Notes: generated by a model from the sequence alone, not told the origin. A stretch of DNA of 64,000 nt from Planctomycetes bacterium MalM25 (GCA_007745835.1 CP036424.1:2069001-2133000), one strand, 5' to 3'; shown: positions 15,937-25,077, counted from the first letter of the stretch. Program-made: numbers and translations.

Positions 15937-18635
15937 CTCCCAATCGCTACCACGTGATCGCCTTGCTCTTGCTTGCCTTCGGGGCGACGGTGACTCGCGC
16001 CCAGTTCGCACAGTACGAGGAGCCCTACCGCGGGTCCTTTCACTTTTCGCCGGCAGAGAACTGGACCAACGAGCCGAACGGGTTGGTCTTTCACGATGGA
16101 AAGTACCACCTCTTCTACCAAGAGAATGCGTTCAACAACCAGTTCGGTAACCAGAGCTGGGGACACGCCACGAGTCCCGATCTGGTCAGCTGGACGCAGC
16201 AACCAACCGCCATCGCGCCGGGGGAAGGCCGGCTGATCTATTCCGGTTCGGCGGTCGTCGATGAGGACAACACCGCGGGCTTCGGCGCCGGGGCCCTCGT
16301 GGCCGCCTACACCGGCTTCGACCCGATCACGGGAGTTCAAGACCAGAGGCTGGCCTACAGCCTCGATGGTGAGACGTTTACGAAGCGACCCGGTACGGTG
16401 CTCCCACGTTTGCCGGGCGTCGAAGGGATAGAGACCCGTGATCCCAAGGTCTTCTGGCATGAGCCGACCAACGCCTGGAAGATGGTGCTAACGCACGGAG
16501 GTCAGAAGAAGGCAAGCCTGTGGACCTCTCCGAACCTCCAGAACTGGAGTCGCACGCAAGACTTCTTCGCCCCCGAGATAGCCGGACAAGTCGGTGGCTG
16601 GGAGGTACCGGACCTATTTGACCTACCCCTCGATGGCGATCCGGACAACAAGAAGTGGGTTCTTTCAATCACCCCTTCCGACGGATCACCGGCGGGTGGC
16701 AACGGCGTGGCCTACTTCGTCGGTGACTATGACGGACAGACCTTTACCCGCGACGCATCGGTCGCCCCGCTCAACCAGCCGCTGTGGGCCGACTACGGGC
16801 GAGACTTCGACGGCCAGCAGTCTTGGTCCAACACGCCCGACGGCCGGACCATCTGGACATCGGTCATGCAGAGCTACGGCGAGTCGGTCCCGACGACCCC
16901 CTGGCGAGGGCAGATGGCGTTTCCACGCGAGGTGGGGTTAGAGACAACGCCCCTCGGCGTTCGCTTAGTCCAACAGCCGATCGACGAGATCGCTTCTCTT
17001 CGCATTCCTGGTTCCGAGACCATTCTCTCGAATGTGGCGATCTCGCCTGGGTTCGACCCGCTCGACGCGCTCGATCTCCAGCACGATGCATTCGAGTTGA
17101 TTGCTACGATCGACCCGCAGCAAGCGGCGAGCGTCGGTCTTCAGGTACGGCAGGGAGCCGGAGGTGAAGAGACAACGATCCTCTATAACCGGCTGATTGA
17201 ACGCTTGATAGTCGATCGCACCGACTCGGGAGAGCGCGCGTTCAACAGTGGCGCTGGCGGGGTCCATCTGGCGCCGCTGACGCCTGGTGCCGATGGGCGG
17301 GTCACAATCCGCGCTCTGATCGATCGAGGTTCGGTCGAAGTCTTCGGTGGCGCCGGCGAAGCCGTTATTTCGAATCTGATCTTTCCCGACCCCAGTAGCC
17401 GCGGAATCTCGCTACTCACCAACGGTGGCTCGGCAGTCTTCGAGTCACTTGAGATCTACCCTCTACGTAGCATCTGGCCCGATCAGCCAGCACCCCTCGC
17501 CGCGACACCGGCGGTCGCCCGCTGGAGCATGGACGCGACCCCCACCTCCACGATCTTGGATGGCTCGTACCCCGCCGTAGTCGATCGGCGCGTCGCCTTT
17601 GGTGAAGGAAGCGGACTCGGTACAACGAATGCCCTGTACGAGCCCTCAGCCGCCGTGGACCACCTTTGGCTCAGCCGCTCGGGCCAAGGCGGGATGCCAA
17701 CCAGTCCCGAAACGCCACCGCCGGCAATGTTCGCCAACGGCGCCGATGGCGGAACCGCCTCTTTCAACGCCGCCGCTCTGGCCAACGAGAACGGCGCTCT
17801 TTTTCTTCCTGCAGATCGCTATGGGGAAGAAGCGGCGTTCGAGGGCTCCTTCACGGTCGAATTGTTCTTCCGCACCGATGGCGACCGCAGTGGTGCCGGT
17901 CTGATGCAGCTCATGCTCGCCGGCGAAGACGACTTCCGCTTCGGATTGATCGTCAACGAAGGAGGCCAAGGGAATATCCGCTTCGCGTTGAACGATCGGA
18001 CGGGGACGATCCCCATCCTCGACACACGCTCGGTCAGCCCACGCAACTTTGCCGATGGGCAGTGGCACTACCTAACCGCCTCATTCGACGCAGACGCCGG
18101 GGCAAGCGGTGAGTTGCAACTTGTGGTGGTCAGCGAGGACGGACAAGTCACGGTCGCCGATGGCTTCGCCCCCTCCGGGTTCGATGGCCTGCCAACCGAT
18201 GGTGGGGACGGGGACCTTTTGATAGGGCGTCACAACAGGTCAGCCGCGGCTGACGATCGCACGTTCCTTGGCCTGATTGACGAAGTCCAGCTCACTGGGG
18301 CGTTGGTTCCCGCCGGTCTGCGTTTAGGCGCTGTCCCGGGTTTTCCTCTTGGCGGTGATTTCAACGGAGACGGGCGCGTCGATGCTGCCGATTACACCGT
18401 GTGGCGAGACGAGCAGGGCCAAGCAGGCGAAACGCTTCTGGCCGACGCCGACGGTAGCGGAACCATCGATACCGCCGACTACGCGATTTGGCGAGCCAAC
18501 TACGGCCAGCAAGTGTCCTCGGCATCCCAGCCTGTCCCCGAGCCGGGCGCTCTCGGCTTGTTCGCCTTGGCAGGTCTCTTCTGCCTACTGCAGAACGGTC
18601 GACCGGGGCGGTCGCTGAGTCATTTGTCTAATTGA
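15933..18635 (+). CDS. GH32-LamG-dockerin-PEP-CTERM surface fructanase
   Basis: A 900-residue secreted protein. Signal peptide 1-23 (TRAQ); GH32 propeller about 35-350; beta-sandwich to about 515; LamG-like module about 525-800 (FTVELFFRTDG, DGQWHYLTASFD, FLGLIDEVQLTG); dockerin-like pair (GDFNGDGRVDAADYTVWRD, GSGTIDTADYAIWRANYG); PEP-CTERM tail (VPEPGALGLFALAGL). The catalytic motifs are altered: WTNEPNG (residues 44-50) has Glu47 where GH32 has the Asp nucleophile, and the acid/base box is EVPDLF instead of ECPDLF; RDPKVFWHEP is intact. It could be a fructan-binding or low-activity surface protein rather than a normal hydrolase. The ATG at 15933 overlaps the MFS stop; the open frame extends upstream to 15585 only by chance. 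Confidence 0.88.
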   Translation: MTPNRYHVIALLLLAFGATVTRAQFAQYEEPYRGSFHFSPAENWTNEPNGLVFHDGKYHLFYQENAFNNQFGNQSWGHATSPDLVSWTQQPTAIAPGEGRLIYSGSAVVDEDNTAGFGAGALVAAYTGFDPITGVQDQRLAYSLDGETFTKRPGTVLPRLPGVEGIETRDPKVFWHEPTNAWKMVLTHGGQKKASLWTSPNLQNWSRTQDFFAPEIAGQVGGWEVPDLFDLPLDGDPDNKKWVLSITPSDGSPAGGNGVAYFVGDYDGQTFTRDASVAPLNQPLWADYGRDFDGQQSWSNTPDGRTIWTSVMQSYGESVPTTPWRGQMAFPREVGLETTPLGVRLVQQPIDEIASLRIPGSETILSNVAISPGFDPLDALDLQHDAFELIATIDPQQAASVGLQVRQGAGGEETTILYNRLIERLIVDRTDSGERAFNSGAGGVHLAPLTPGADGRVTIRALIDRGSVEVFGGAGEAVISNLIFPDPSSRGISLLTNGGSAVFESLEIYPLRSIWPDQPAPLAATPAVARWSMDATPTSTILDGSYPAVVDRRVAFGEGSGLGTTNALYEPSAAVDHLWLSRSGQGGMPTSPETPPPAMFANGADGGTASFNAAALANENGALFLPADRYGEEAAFEGSFTVELFFRTDGDRSGAGLMQLMLAGEDDFRFGLIVNEGGQGNIRFALNDRTGTIPILDTRSVSPRNFADGQWHYLTASFDADAGASGELQLVVVSEDGQVTVADGFAPSGFDGLPTDGGDGDLLIGRHNRSAAADDRTFLGLIDEVQLTGALVPAGLRLGAVPGFPLGGDFNGDGRVDAADYTVWRDEQGQAGETLLADADGSGTIDTADYAIWRANYGQQVSSASQPVPEPGALGLFALAGLFCLLQNGRPGRSLSHLSN

Positions 18636-18835
18636 AGTCGGGTGGACCAGCTTCGCTCAATTCGAGGCGCGTCGAACGTGCGTCGGTCTTCCCCGTATGG
18701 TCCAAAAACTCAGCCGACGCGAATCGCCATGATTTGTAGGCTCTGTGGACCGTGGAGTCCAGCAATCTCGGCCGAGAATCAGAGGGTCGATGCCGGTAAA
18801 CTGGGTGGCTTTGGCGAAGCCCGGGAGGGTGCCCG

Positions 18836-19915
18836 ATGAAGACTCAGCTGCAACCTTGGCACATCGCTTTCGCGTGGGCGGTCGGCTTCGTGAACCGGCA
18901 GCAGCAGCTGGTGATCGAGTACCTGTGCGCTGAGAACCGAGTCCTGCGTGAGCAGGTTGGTAGGAAGCGGATCCTGCTGAGCGACGACCAGCGAAGGAGG
19001 CTGGCGGTGAAGGGCAAGGAGCTGGGCCGTAAGGGCCTGGAGTCGATCGAGACGCTGTTCACGCCCGATACGATTCTTCGTTGGCATCGGAAGCTGGTCG
19101 CTCAGAAATGGGATTACTCGAAGCGTCGGAAGCAAGTCGGGCGACCGTCGGTATCGGAAGAGGTGACGAAGCTGATCGTCCGCTTCGCGAAGGAGAACCG
19201 GTCGTGGGGCTACGGGCGGATTCAGGGAGCGTTGGCGAATCTGGGTCACGAAGTCTCGGAGTCCACGGTCGCGAACGTCCTGAAAGCCAACGGCTTAGAA
19301 CCGGCTCCGATACGCAGGAAACAGACGCCCTGGAAGGAGTTTCTGAAGGCGCATTGGGACCAGCTCTCGGCGGTCGATTTCACGAGCGTCGAAGTCTGGA
19401 CGCCGCGAGGCCTGATCACGTACTACCTGTTGTTCGTGATCCAGCCGAAGAGCCGAAAGGTCCACTATGCCGGGATGACAACTTCGCCGAACGATGCGTT
19501 TATGCAGCAGATCGCGAGAAACTTAATCGACGACGAGGACGGCTTCCTCAAGGACTCGAGGTTGCTCCTGATGGACCGAGACACCAAGTTCTCGGCAGCA
19601 TTTCGACACACGCTGAGCTTGGGGGGAGTGCATGCGTTGCGGCTGCCGCCGAAGACGCCCAACCTGAACGCCTACGTCGAGCGGTTCATGCGTAGCATCA
19701 AGGAAGAGTGCCTCAATCGGATGATCTTCTTCGGCGAGAAGACCGTCGAGAACGCGGTGAAGGAGTACCTGACGCACTACCACACCGAACGCAACCATCA
19801 AGGCATCGACAACCGACTCATTGAGCCAAAGGAGGAATCGCCGCCCGATGGGATCATCTCATGCCGCGAGCGGCTTGGCGGGATGCTCAAGCACTACCAC
19901 CGAATGGCCGCATGA
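18836..19915 (+). mobile_element. Intact IS transposase (rve/DDE integrase core)
   Basis: A 359-residue transposase in a single frame. It has an N-terminal helical region with heptad-like ENRVLREQVG, a helix-turn-helix part (VTKLIVRFAKENRSWGYGRIQGAL region) and the DDE core: Asp in LSAVDFTSVEV, Asp in LLMDRDTKFSAAF, Glu in NAYVERFMRSIKEECL. It ends GGMLKHYHRMAA, like the GGVLKHYERKAA of the broken IS at 1663-2731, so the two belong to one family but are diverged. It sits between the fructan operon and the right 21-bp repeat. The flanks 18636-18835 and 19916-20015 contain no gene; terminal inverted repeats were not identifiable by eye. Confidence 0.88.
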
Positions 19916-20015
19916 GCCGCGAAATCAAGGTCGTTCGATTTTCTAGACCTTACGGCGTAGTAAGATCCCGAAATCACTTCAAATGCAGTGGTTTTTGCAA
20001 GACGGCGGGGCCTCT

Positions 20016-20036
20016 CTCATAACCTCGAGGTCGTCG
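20016..20036 (+). other. Candidate attachment site, right copy (CAU-tRNA core)
   Basis: Exact 21-bp copy of 2964-2984, in the same orientation, 17.05 kb away. Sequence similarity between the two ends stops at both borders (TGC before and GCTTCC after on the left; TCT before and AACACT after on the right). This is the pattern expected of attL/attR cores flanking an integrated element. Confidence 0.6.
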
Positions 20037-20043
20037 AACACTG

Positions 20044-20328
20044 ATGAAGAAGCGTGGGCAGCACTCACCATCTGGACGCATCTATCAGGTAGCGAAAGGG
20101 GTGGGGAGGTTTGCTGCAGCACGCCTTGCTAGCTCCCTGCTCGTGGAGACCAAGCAGAAGGGAGAGAAGCAAGGGGTATCCGCCTTGCTTGACTGGGGCA
20201 GCTTCAGTGAAGACAGCTATCTAGATGAGATAGTGATCGATTACCAAGTTGGGGAGATTGAGAGTGTAAAGAGTGGCACCTCACTTAGCACGGTCAGCCT
20301 TTGGGCAAGACTTTTTGCACTGCTATGA
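20044..20328 (+). pseudogene. Fragment of a GHKL-type ATPase
   Basis: A 94-residue frame starting 7 bp after the right att-like repeat. KGVGRFAAARLASSLLVETKQ resembles the ATP-lid region (K-G-x-G-R-F/L-A-x-x-R-L-G) of Hsp90/gyrase-type (GHKL) ATPases, and LLDWGSFSEDSYLDEIVIDYQV followed by SGTS resembles what comes next in the predicted ATP-binding proteins of that group. The N-terminal ATP-binding half and everything after the GTS are missing; the end is antisense to the permease gene (20294-20328). I read it as a gene remnant cut by integration or deletion. A short real gene is possible but less likely. Confidence 0.55.
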
Positions 20329-21244
20329 ACGCCAGGAGAAGACCGCCGATGCTGATGGTGACCAGGGAGCTTGGCAGATTTGAGAAGTAGGTGATTTGGT
20401 AGATCGTGCTGTAGATGAGTACGCCGAGCACGGTGCCCGTCAACGAGCCGGCGCCGCCAGTCAAGAGTGTCCCGCCGATCACGACCACCGCGATGACATC
20501 GAGTTCCAGACCGTTGGCGTTGGTGGGGTTGCCTGAGTCCATGTAGAGCGTCATCGCGAGTCCGCCCAACGCCGAGCAGAAGCCGCTTAGGGCGTAAACG
20601 CCGATCCGAGTTCTTGCGACGGGCAGGCCGATCAAGAGCGCCGATTCCTCGCTGCCGCCCAGCGCGTACAGATTGCGACCAAACCGAGTCAGGTTGGCGA
20701 TCGTGAGAGTCACGACGAACATGCTCAAGAAGATTAGCGCGCCGAAGCTCAATTCTGCGCCGCCACCGATCGGGAGTGTTAGGTCCCCTAGTGTGTCGTA
20801 GAAGGGGTGCTCGATCTGGATGGATTCACGCTTCACGACAAACGCCATGCCGCGTGCGAAGAATAGCCCACCTAGGGTGATCAGGAACGCGGGCAACTTG
20901 AACGCATGGATCACCCCCCCCATCAAGGCGCCGTAGCCGGTACCGATTGTCAGGGCGATTACCCACACGAGGATCGGGGGCATGCCGTAGTCAGTGATCA
21001 GAGCCGCAGTGAAGATCGTTGTGAAGCCGATGACCGATCCGACAGAGAGGTCGATTCCACCGGAGAGGATGACCAGCGTCATGCCGAGGGCCGCGATCCC
21101 CAGAAAGGCGTTTTCGGAGACGAGGTCTGCGATCACGTAGCGGGAGCAGAACCCCTCCAGGCTAAGCGAGGCCGTTGTGAACAGAGCGACCAGGACCCCC
21201 GCGGTGGCCAGGATCGACGAATGCTTCCGCAGCCAACGTTTCAT
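20294..21244 (-). CDS. yjfF: Sugar ABC transporter permease (YjfF-like)
   Basis: A 316-residue permease of the BPD_transp_2 (ribose/galactose type) family with about nine membrane segments. The conserved stretch LGIAALGMTLVILSGGIDLSVGSVIGF and VVIGGTLLTGGAGSL are typical. It is the last gene of a four-gene operon and its start overlaps the stop of the preceding permease gene (ATGA at 21241-21244). Order binding protein-ATPase-permease-permease matches ytfQ-ytfR-ytfT-yjfF, a galactofuranose transporter in E. coli; the substrate here is not established. Its 3' end overlaps the antisense GHKL fragment. Confidence 0.85.
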   Translation of the reverse strand: MKRWLRKHSSILATAGVLVALFTTASLSLEGFCSRYVIADLVSENAFLGIAALGMTLVILSGGIDLSVGSVIGFTTIFTAALITDYGMPPILVWVIALTIGTGYGALMGGVIHAFKLPAFLITLGGLFFARGMAFVVKRESIQIEHPFYDTLGDLTLPIGGGAELSFGALIFLSMFVVTLTIANLTRFGRNLYALGGSEESALLIGLPVARTRIGVYALSGFCSALGGLAMTLYMDSGNPTNANGLELDVIAVVVIGGTLLTGGAGSLTGTVLGVLIYSTIYQITYFSNLPSSLVTISIGGLLLAFIAVQKVLPKG

Positions 21245-22257
21245 TCGACGCCTCCCCTGAACCTCTTCCGGAAGGCGTCCGATTGCAGCAGGCAGACCCC
21301 CAAGATCACAAGCGACTTCGGGACCGGAGCGGTGTCGGGGGCGACGCCGAAGGTGTACATCGTGGTCAGCAGGGTTTGTAGGAGCAGCGCGCCGAGCACC
21401 GATCCCGCTAGGGAGAATCGCCCCCCGGTCAAAGCCGTCCCGCCGACGACCACGGCGAAAATGGCGTCTAGCTCAGTGTACAACCCCGCATTCACCGTGT
21501 CGGCGGCTTTGATGTTTGAGGTGTCAATCAAGCCGGCCACCGCGGCACAGAAGCCCGAGAAAGCGTACACCGCCACTCGGATCACGGTGGTGTTGACGCC
21601 GGCGCACCGGCTAGCGAGTTCGTTAGCACCAACGGACTCAACAAGTAGACCCAGGACGGTCCGACGCGTAGCAACGGCGGTCACGACAAACAGACTCAGC
21701 GTTATGGTGATGGGCGTGGGGAGGCCTAAGAAATGACCATTCGCTAAGTAGTCGAACCAGGCGCCGGCGCCCTGGTCCGCAAGCGAGATCACTTTCTCGC
21801 CGGTGATGTACCGGGCGATGCCGCGGCCGCACACCATCAGGATCAGTGTCGCAATGATCGGCTGGATTCGTAGAAGCGACACCAGCGCCCCATTCGCCAC
21901 GCCGGCGAGCACGCCGGAGCCTAGCGCCAGGGCCAAAGCGACCATGAGGCCTGCTTCCGACTCGGTGAGTGCCAGCGCGGCCACGGCGCCGGAGATCGCC
22001 ATGATTGAGCCGACCGATAGATCGACGCCGCCGGTGGCGACGACGAGCGTCATCCCCAAGGCGACGATCGCCCCGATGGACCCACGGTTGAGTACGTCGA
22101 CCAAGCTTCCGTAGAGACGTCCGTCCCGGACCTCTAGGGAGTAGAAGCTAGGCACGAAGACCGCGTTAAAGAGCAGGATCAGTGCGAGTCCCGCCAGGGG
22201 CCAAGTCAAGCGGCACTGGGCGATTCTTGTCAGCATACTAAGGGGTTCACGTGTCAT
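21241..22257 (-). CDS. ytfT: Sugar ABC transporter permease (YtfT-like)
   Basis: About 338 residues, with TM segments and the permease signature IGAIVALGMTLVVATGGVDLSVGSIMAISG and VVVGGTALTGGRFSLAGSV. It pairs with the YjfF-like permease to form the membrane channel of a ribose-type ABC importer. Two starts are possible: ATG 22269 (overlap 23 bp with the ATPase gene) and ATG 22257 (overlap 11 bp, MTREPLSMLTRIAQ); I give the shorter overlap. Either way the gene is tightly coupled to the ATPase gene upstream. Confidence 0.84.
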   Translation of the reverse strand: MTREPLSMLTRIAQCRLTWPLAGLALILLFNAVFVPSFYSLEVRDGRLYGSLVDVLNRGSIGAIVALGMTLVVATGGVDLSVGSIMAISGAVAALALTESEAGLMVALALALGSGVLAGVANGALVSLLRIQPIIATLILMVCGRGIARYITGEKVISLADQGAGAWFDYLANGHFLGLPTPITITLSLFVVTAVATRRTVLGLLVESVGANELASRCAGVNTTVIRVAVYAFSGFCAAVAGLIDTSNIKAADTVNAGLYTELDAIFAVVVGGTALTGGRFSLAGSVLGALLLQTLLTTMYTFGVAPDTAPVPKSLVILGVCLLQSDAFRKRFRGGVE

Positions 22258-23779
22258 GGCTGCCGGCAATAAGGTCCATGATTGCTGTCTCTTGGACCCC
22301 GTCGTCCTCGAGCTCGCCGATCACCTGTCGGTCACGGAGAACCGCGACTCGCTCGCACGTACGAACAACCTCTTCAAGCTCGGATGAGATGAAGAGGATC
22401 GCCATGCCTTCCTCACGAAGAGAAGCCACCAAGGACTCGATCTCCGCTTTCGCGCCGACGTCGATGCCGCGAGTCGGTTCGTCGAGGATGATCAGCTTGG
22501 GCTGCATCGCCAGCCAACGAGCCAGCAGAACTTTCTGTTGATTGCCCCCAGAGAGGTTTCCCACGGGGGTCTCAGGGCTTGGGGTCTTGATGCGGAGTTT
22601 GCTGATGTAGTGATTGGCGATCTCGGACTGCTTTCCACGGGGCAACGCCCTTGCGAGCCCTCGGTGAGCCTGCATGGCGAGCAGGATGTTCTCACGCACC
22701 GAGAGGTCAAGCAGAACACCTTCCCGCTTGCGGTCCTCTGGGCAGAAGGCGAGACCCGCGCGAATGGCGCGGGCGGGCGTGGGGCTGGTGAGCCGCTCAC
22801 CGCTCACGTGGAGCTCGCCGTGGTTGGCGTGGTCGAGCCCGAACAGCAGCCGTGCGGCTTCGGTCCTCCCCGACCCGAGCAAGCCGGCGAAGCCGAGCAC
22901 TTCCCCTTTGCCAATCCTTAAATCGTAAGGTTTAATCTGTCCGTCACGCCCAAGGTGCTTCGCTTCGAGGACCCATTCGTTGTCGCTCGATTCATCCTGC
23001 ATGGCGGTGCGGCTGGGGGGGGCGATTGCCGATGCCTCGGGCTGTCTGCCGAGCATCTTGGCGATTAGCTCTCTTCGAGGTAGGTCTTGGGTCGATTGCG
23101 TTTCAACGTGCCGGCCATTCCTAAGCACTGTGATCCGGTCTGCGATCGCGTACACCTGGTCTAGGAAGTGGGTGACGAAGACCATCCCCAAGCCCTGGTT
23201 CTTGAGGCCGCGCATGACTCGCAGCAGTTCCTCGACTTCGTTTTCATCAAGGCTCGACGTCGGCTCGTCCAGAACGAGCACCTTCGCCTTCATGTCGAGG
23301 GCGCGCGCTATGGCGACCATCTGCTGAATGGCGGTTGAGTAGGAGCCCAGCTCTCGATGGAGGTCGATTCGCAGGTCGATGCGGCCGATCGCCTTTTTCG
23401 CGCTTGCGTAGAGGGACTTCCACGAGAGCAAGCCCATGCGGGTCGCCTGGCGCCCGAGCATGATGTTCTCGGCGACGGATAGCTGAGGGATGAGGGGCAC
23501 CTCTTGGAAGACGGTGCTGATCCCGGCGGCCTGCGCGTCGAGTGGGCTGTGTGGAGAGATGGGGTCGCCCTCCATCAAGATGCGACCTTGGTCGGCGCGG
23601 TGCACGCCGGTTAGCACCTTGATGAGCGTCGACTTGCCAGCGCCGTTCTCGCCCATCAGCGCATGGACTTCTCCTGAGCGCAGCTCGAAGTCAACGCGAT
23701 CGAGCGCTTTGACTCCCGGGAATGTCTTAGAGACCCCTTCCATGCGGAGGAGGGAGCCGGTTCCATCGAGCGACGGCAT
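22247..23779 (-). CDS. ytfR: Sugar ABC transporter ATPase (YtfR-like), two NBDs
   Basis: A 510-residue protein with two fused nucleotide-binding domains, as in RbsA/MglA/YtfR. NBD1 has Walker A GENGAGKST (about 42) and VLVLDEPTSSLD; NBD2 has the degenerate Walker A GLLGSGRTE normal for this family, signature LSGGNQQKV and Walker B LIILDEPTRGID. It energises import through the two downstream permeases. The gene lies 14 bp downstream of the binding-protein gene, in one operon. Confidence 0.92.
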   Translation of the reverse strand: MPSLDGTGSLLRMEGVSKTFPGVKALDRVDFELRSGEVHALMGENGAGKSTLIKVLTGVHRADQGRILMEGDPISPHSPLDAQAAGISTVFQEVPLIPQLSVAENIMLGRQATRMGLLSWKSLYASAKKAIGRIDLRIDLHRELGSYSTAIQQMVAIARALDMKAKVLVLDEPTSSLDENEVEELLRVMRGLKNQGLGMVFVTHFLDQVYAIADRITVLRNGRHVETQSTQDLPRRELIAKMLGRQPEASAIAPPSRTAMQDESSDNEWVLEAKHLGRDGQIKPYDLRIGKGEVLGFAGLLGSGRTEAARLLFGLDHANHGELHVSGERLTSPTPARAIRAGLAFCPEDRKREGVLLDLSVRENILLAMQAHRGLARALPRGKQSEIANHYISKLRIKTPSPETPVGNLSGGNQQKVLLARWLAMQPKLIILDEPTRGIDVGAKAEIESLVASLREEGMAILFISSELEEVVRTCERVAVLRDRQVIGELEDDGVQETAIMDLIAGSHDT

Positions 23780-23793
23780 CGCGGTTTTGCCAA

Positions 23794-24762
23794 TCAGTAC
23801 TTGCGTGAGCCGATAAGCCCTTCGGCGTCGTCCATCTCGAACACGGCGTCTTCGATCAGCGTCTTCTTTTCGAGCTGCTCTCCGTCACCGGACAGGATCT
23901 TCTCGACCGCGTCCATGGCAAGAGGTCCCTGCAACGGATTGCACTCGACGGTGCAGTTGAGCTTGCCCGCCACCATCGCCTCGAACGCGGCGCGGATCGC
24001 ATCGACGGAAACAATGACGATGTCTTCCGCGGGCCGGAGGCCGGCGTCCTCGATCGCCTGGATGGCGCCGATCGCCATGTCGTCGTTGTGAGCGTAGACC
24101 GCTTGGATCTCTTCGCCGTGCTTCTTGAGCAGCGCCTCCATGACCTCCTTGCCCTTGGATCGCCGGAACTCGCCGGTCTGAGTCGAGATGATCTCGATGC
24201 CCGGGTGATCCTTGATCACGTCGCGGAAGCCGTTGAAGCGATTGATCGTGGGGGAGGCGCCGGGGTTGCCCTGCAGCTCTACAACTTTGGCCTCGCCATC
24301 CATCTTCTTGACCAGCCATTCGGCCGCCTTGCGCCCTTCGGTGTAGGTGTCGGCCCCGATGTACGTCTCGTACAGGGACTCGTCGCTCGTGTCGATCTGC
24401 CGGTCGAGGATGACGACAGGGATGTTGCGCTTCTGGGCTTTCTCTAAGACGTTGTCCCAGCCGGTCTCGACAATGGGGGCGAGCACCAGCACATCGACGC
24501 CCTGGTTGATGAACGAGCTCATCGCCTTGATCTGGTTCTCTTGCTTCGACTGGCCTTCGGCGAACCTGAGGTCGTAGCCCTTTTCGGCGGCGGCTTCCTT
24601 GACGGAGACGGTGTGCGCGTTGCGCCAGTCGTTGTCGGCTCCTGTTTGAACAAAGGCGACAACGGGCTTCTTGGTGGTCGGTCCGTCGGATGACTTGGTG
24701 CATCCGCCCGACAACAAGATGAGGACGCCAAAGAGGAGTACGAGATTCTTGCCGATAGCCAT
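23794..24762 (-). CDS. ytfQ: Sugar-binding lipoprotein of ABC importer (YtfQ-like)
   Basis: A 322-residue type I periplasmic-binding protein in the normal lobe order. The signal peptide ends in a lipobox-like LLSGGC (Cys about residue 21), so it is probably a lipoprotein. N-lobe: VVAFVQTGADNDWRNAH, VLVLAPIVETGWDN, IPVVILDRQID, YIGADTYTEGRKAA; C-lobe: VVELQGNPGASPTINRFNGF, VYAHNDDMAIGA, CTVECNPLQG. FVQTGADNDWR and LAPIVETGWD match YtfQ-type galactofuranose binders, but the substrate here is inferred. It is the first gene of the ytfQRT-yjfF operon and serves as a normal-order contrast to the swapped protein at 4883-5995. Confidence 0.88.
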   Translation of the reverse strand: MAIGKNLVLLFGVLILLSGGCTKSSDGPTTKKPVVAFVQTGADNDWRNAHTVSVKEAAAEKGYDLRFAEGQSKQENQIKAMSSFINQGVDVLVLAPIVETGWDNVLEKAQKRNIPVVILDRQIDTSDESLYETYIGADTYTEGRKAAEWLVKKMDGEAKVVELQGNPGASPTINRFNGFRDVIKDHPGIEIISTQTGEFRRSKGKEVMEALLKKHGEEIQAVYAHNDDMAIGAIQAIEDAGLRPAEDIVIVSVDAIRAAFEAMVAGKLNCTVECNPLQGPLAMDAVEKILSGDGEQLEKKTLIEDAVFEMDDAEGLIGSRKY

Positions 24763-25077
24763 ATGACTAGCCTAGTTTTCCCGGGTTTAGCAGCGAAAGA
24801 CCGCTCACGCACGAACTGTCACCAAAGAGAGCCGAGGACTAGGCAACTCAGGTAAGTTGGTTGCCACGATACGGCCCTTGCCCTCGCGAGCACTGATTGT
24901 CGCAGAAGGAGGCTGGTCTGTCACCAGCGTGGGGCGGGCGGAGGACGATCTGCCGAGCATCTAGCGATAGGCGGCGATGATGCGAGCGTTGCCTTGTCGC
25001 CGTGCGCTACTGAGGATGGGCATTCGTTACTCAACGAGGGTATCGCGGTCCTCTGCTATTGTCATAAAGCCGCGCGC
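24763..25077. other. Intergenic region, no gene seen
   Basis: This 315-bp stretch lies between the ytfQ-like gene (reading away from it) and the end of the small membrane-protein pair. It should contain the promoter of the transporter operon near 24763-24900, but no clear -35/-10 pair, operator palindrome or RNA gene could be picked out by eye. The short open frames here have no recognisable features. Confidence 0.5.
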
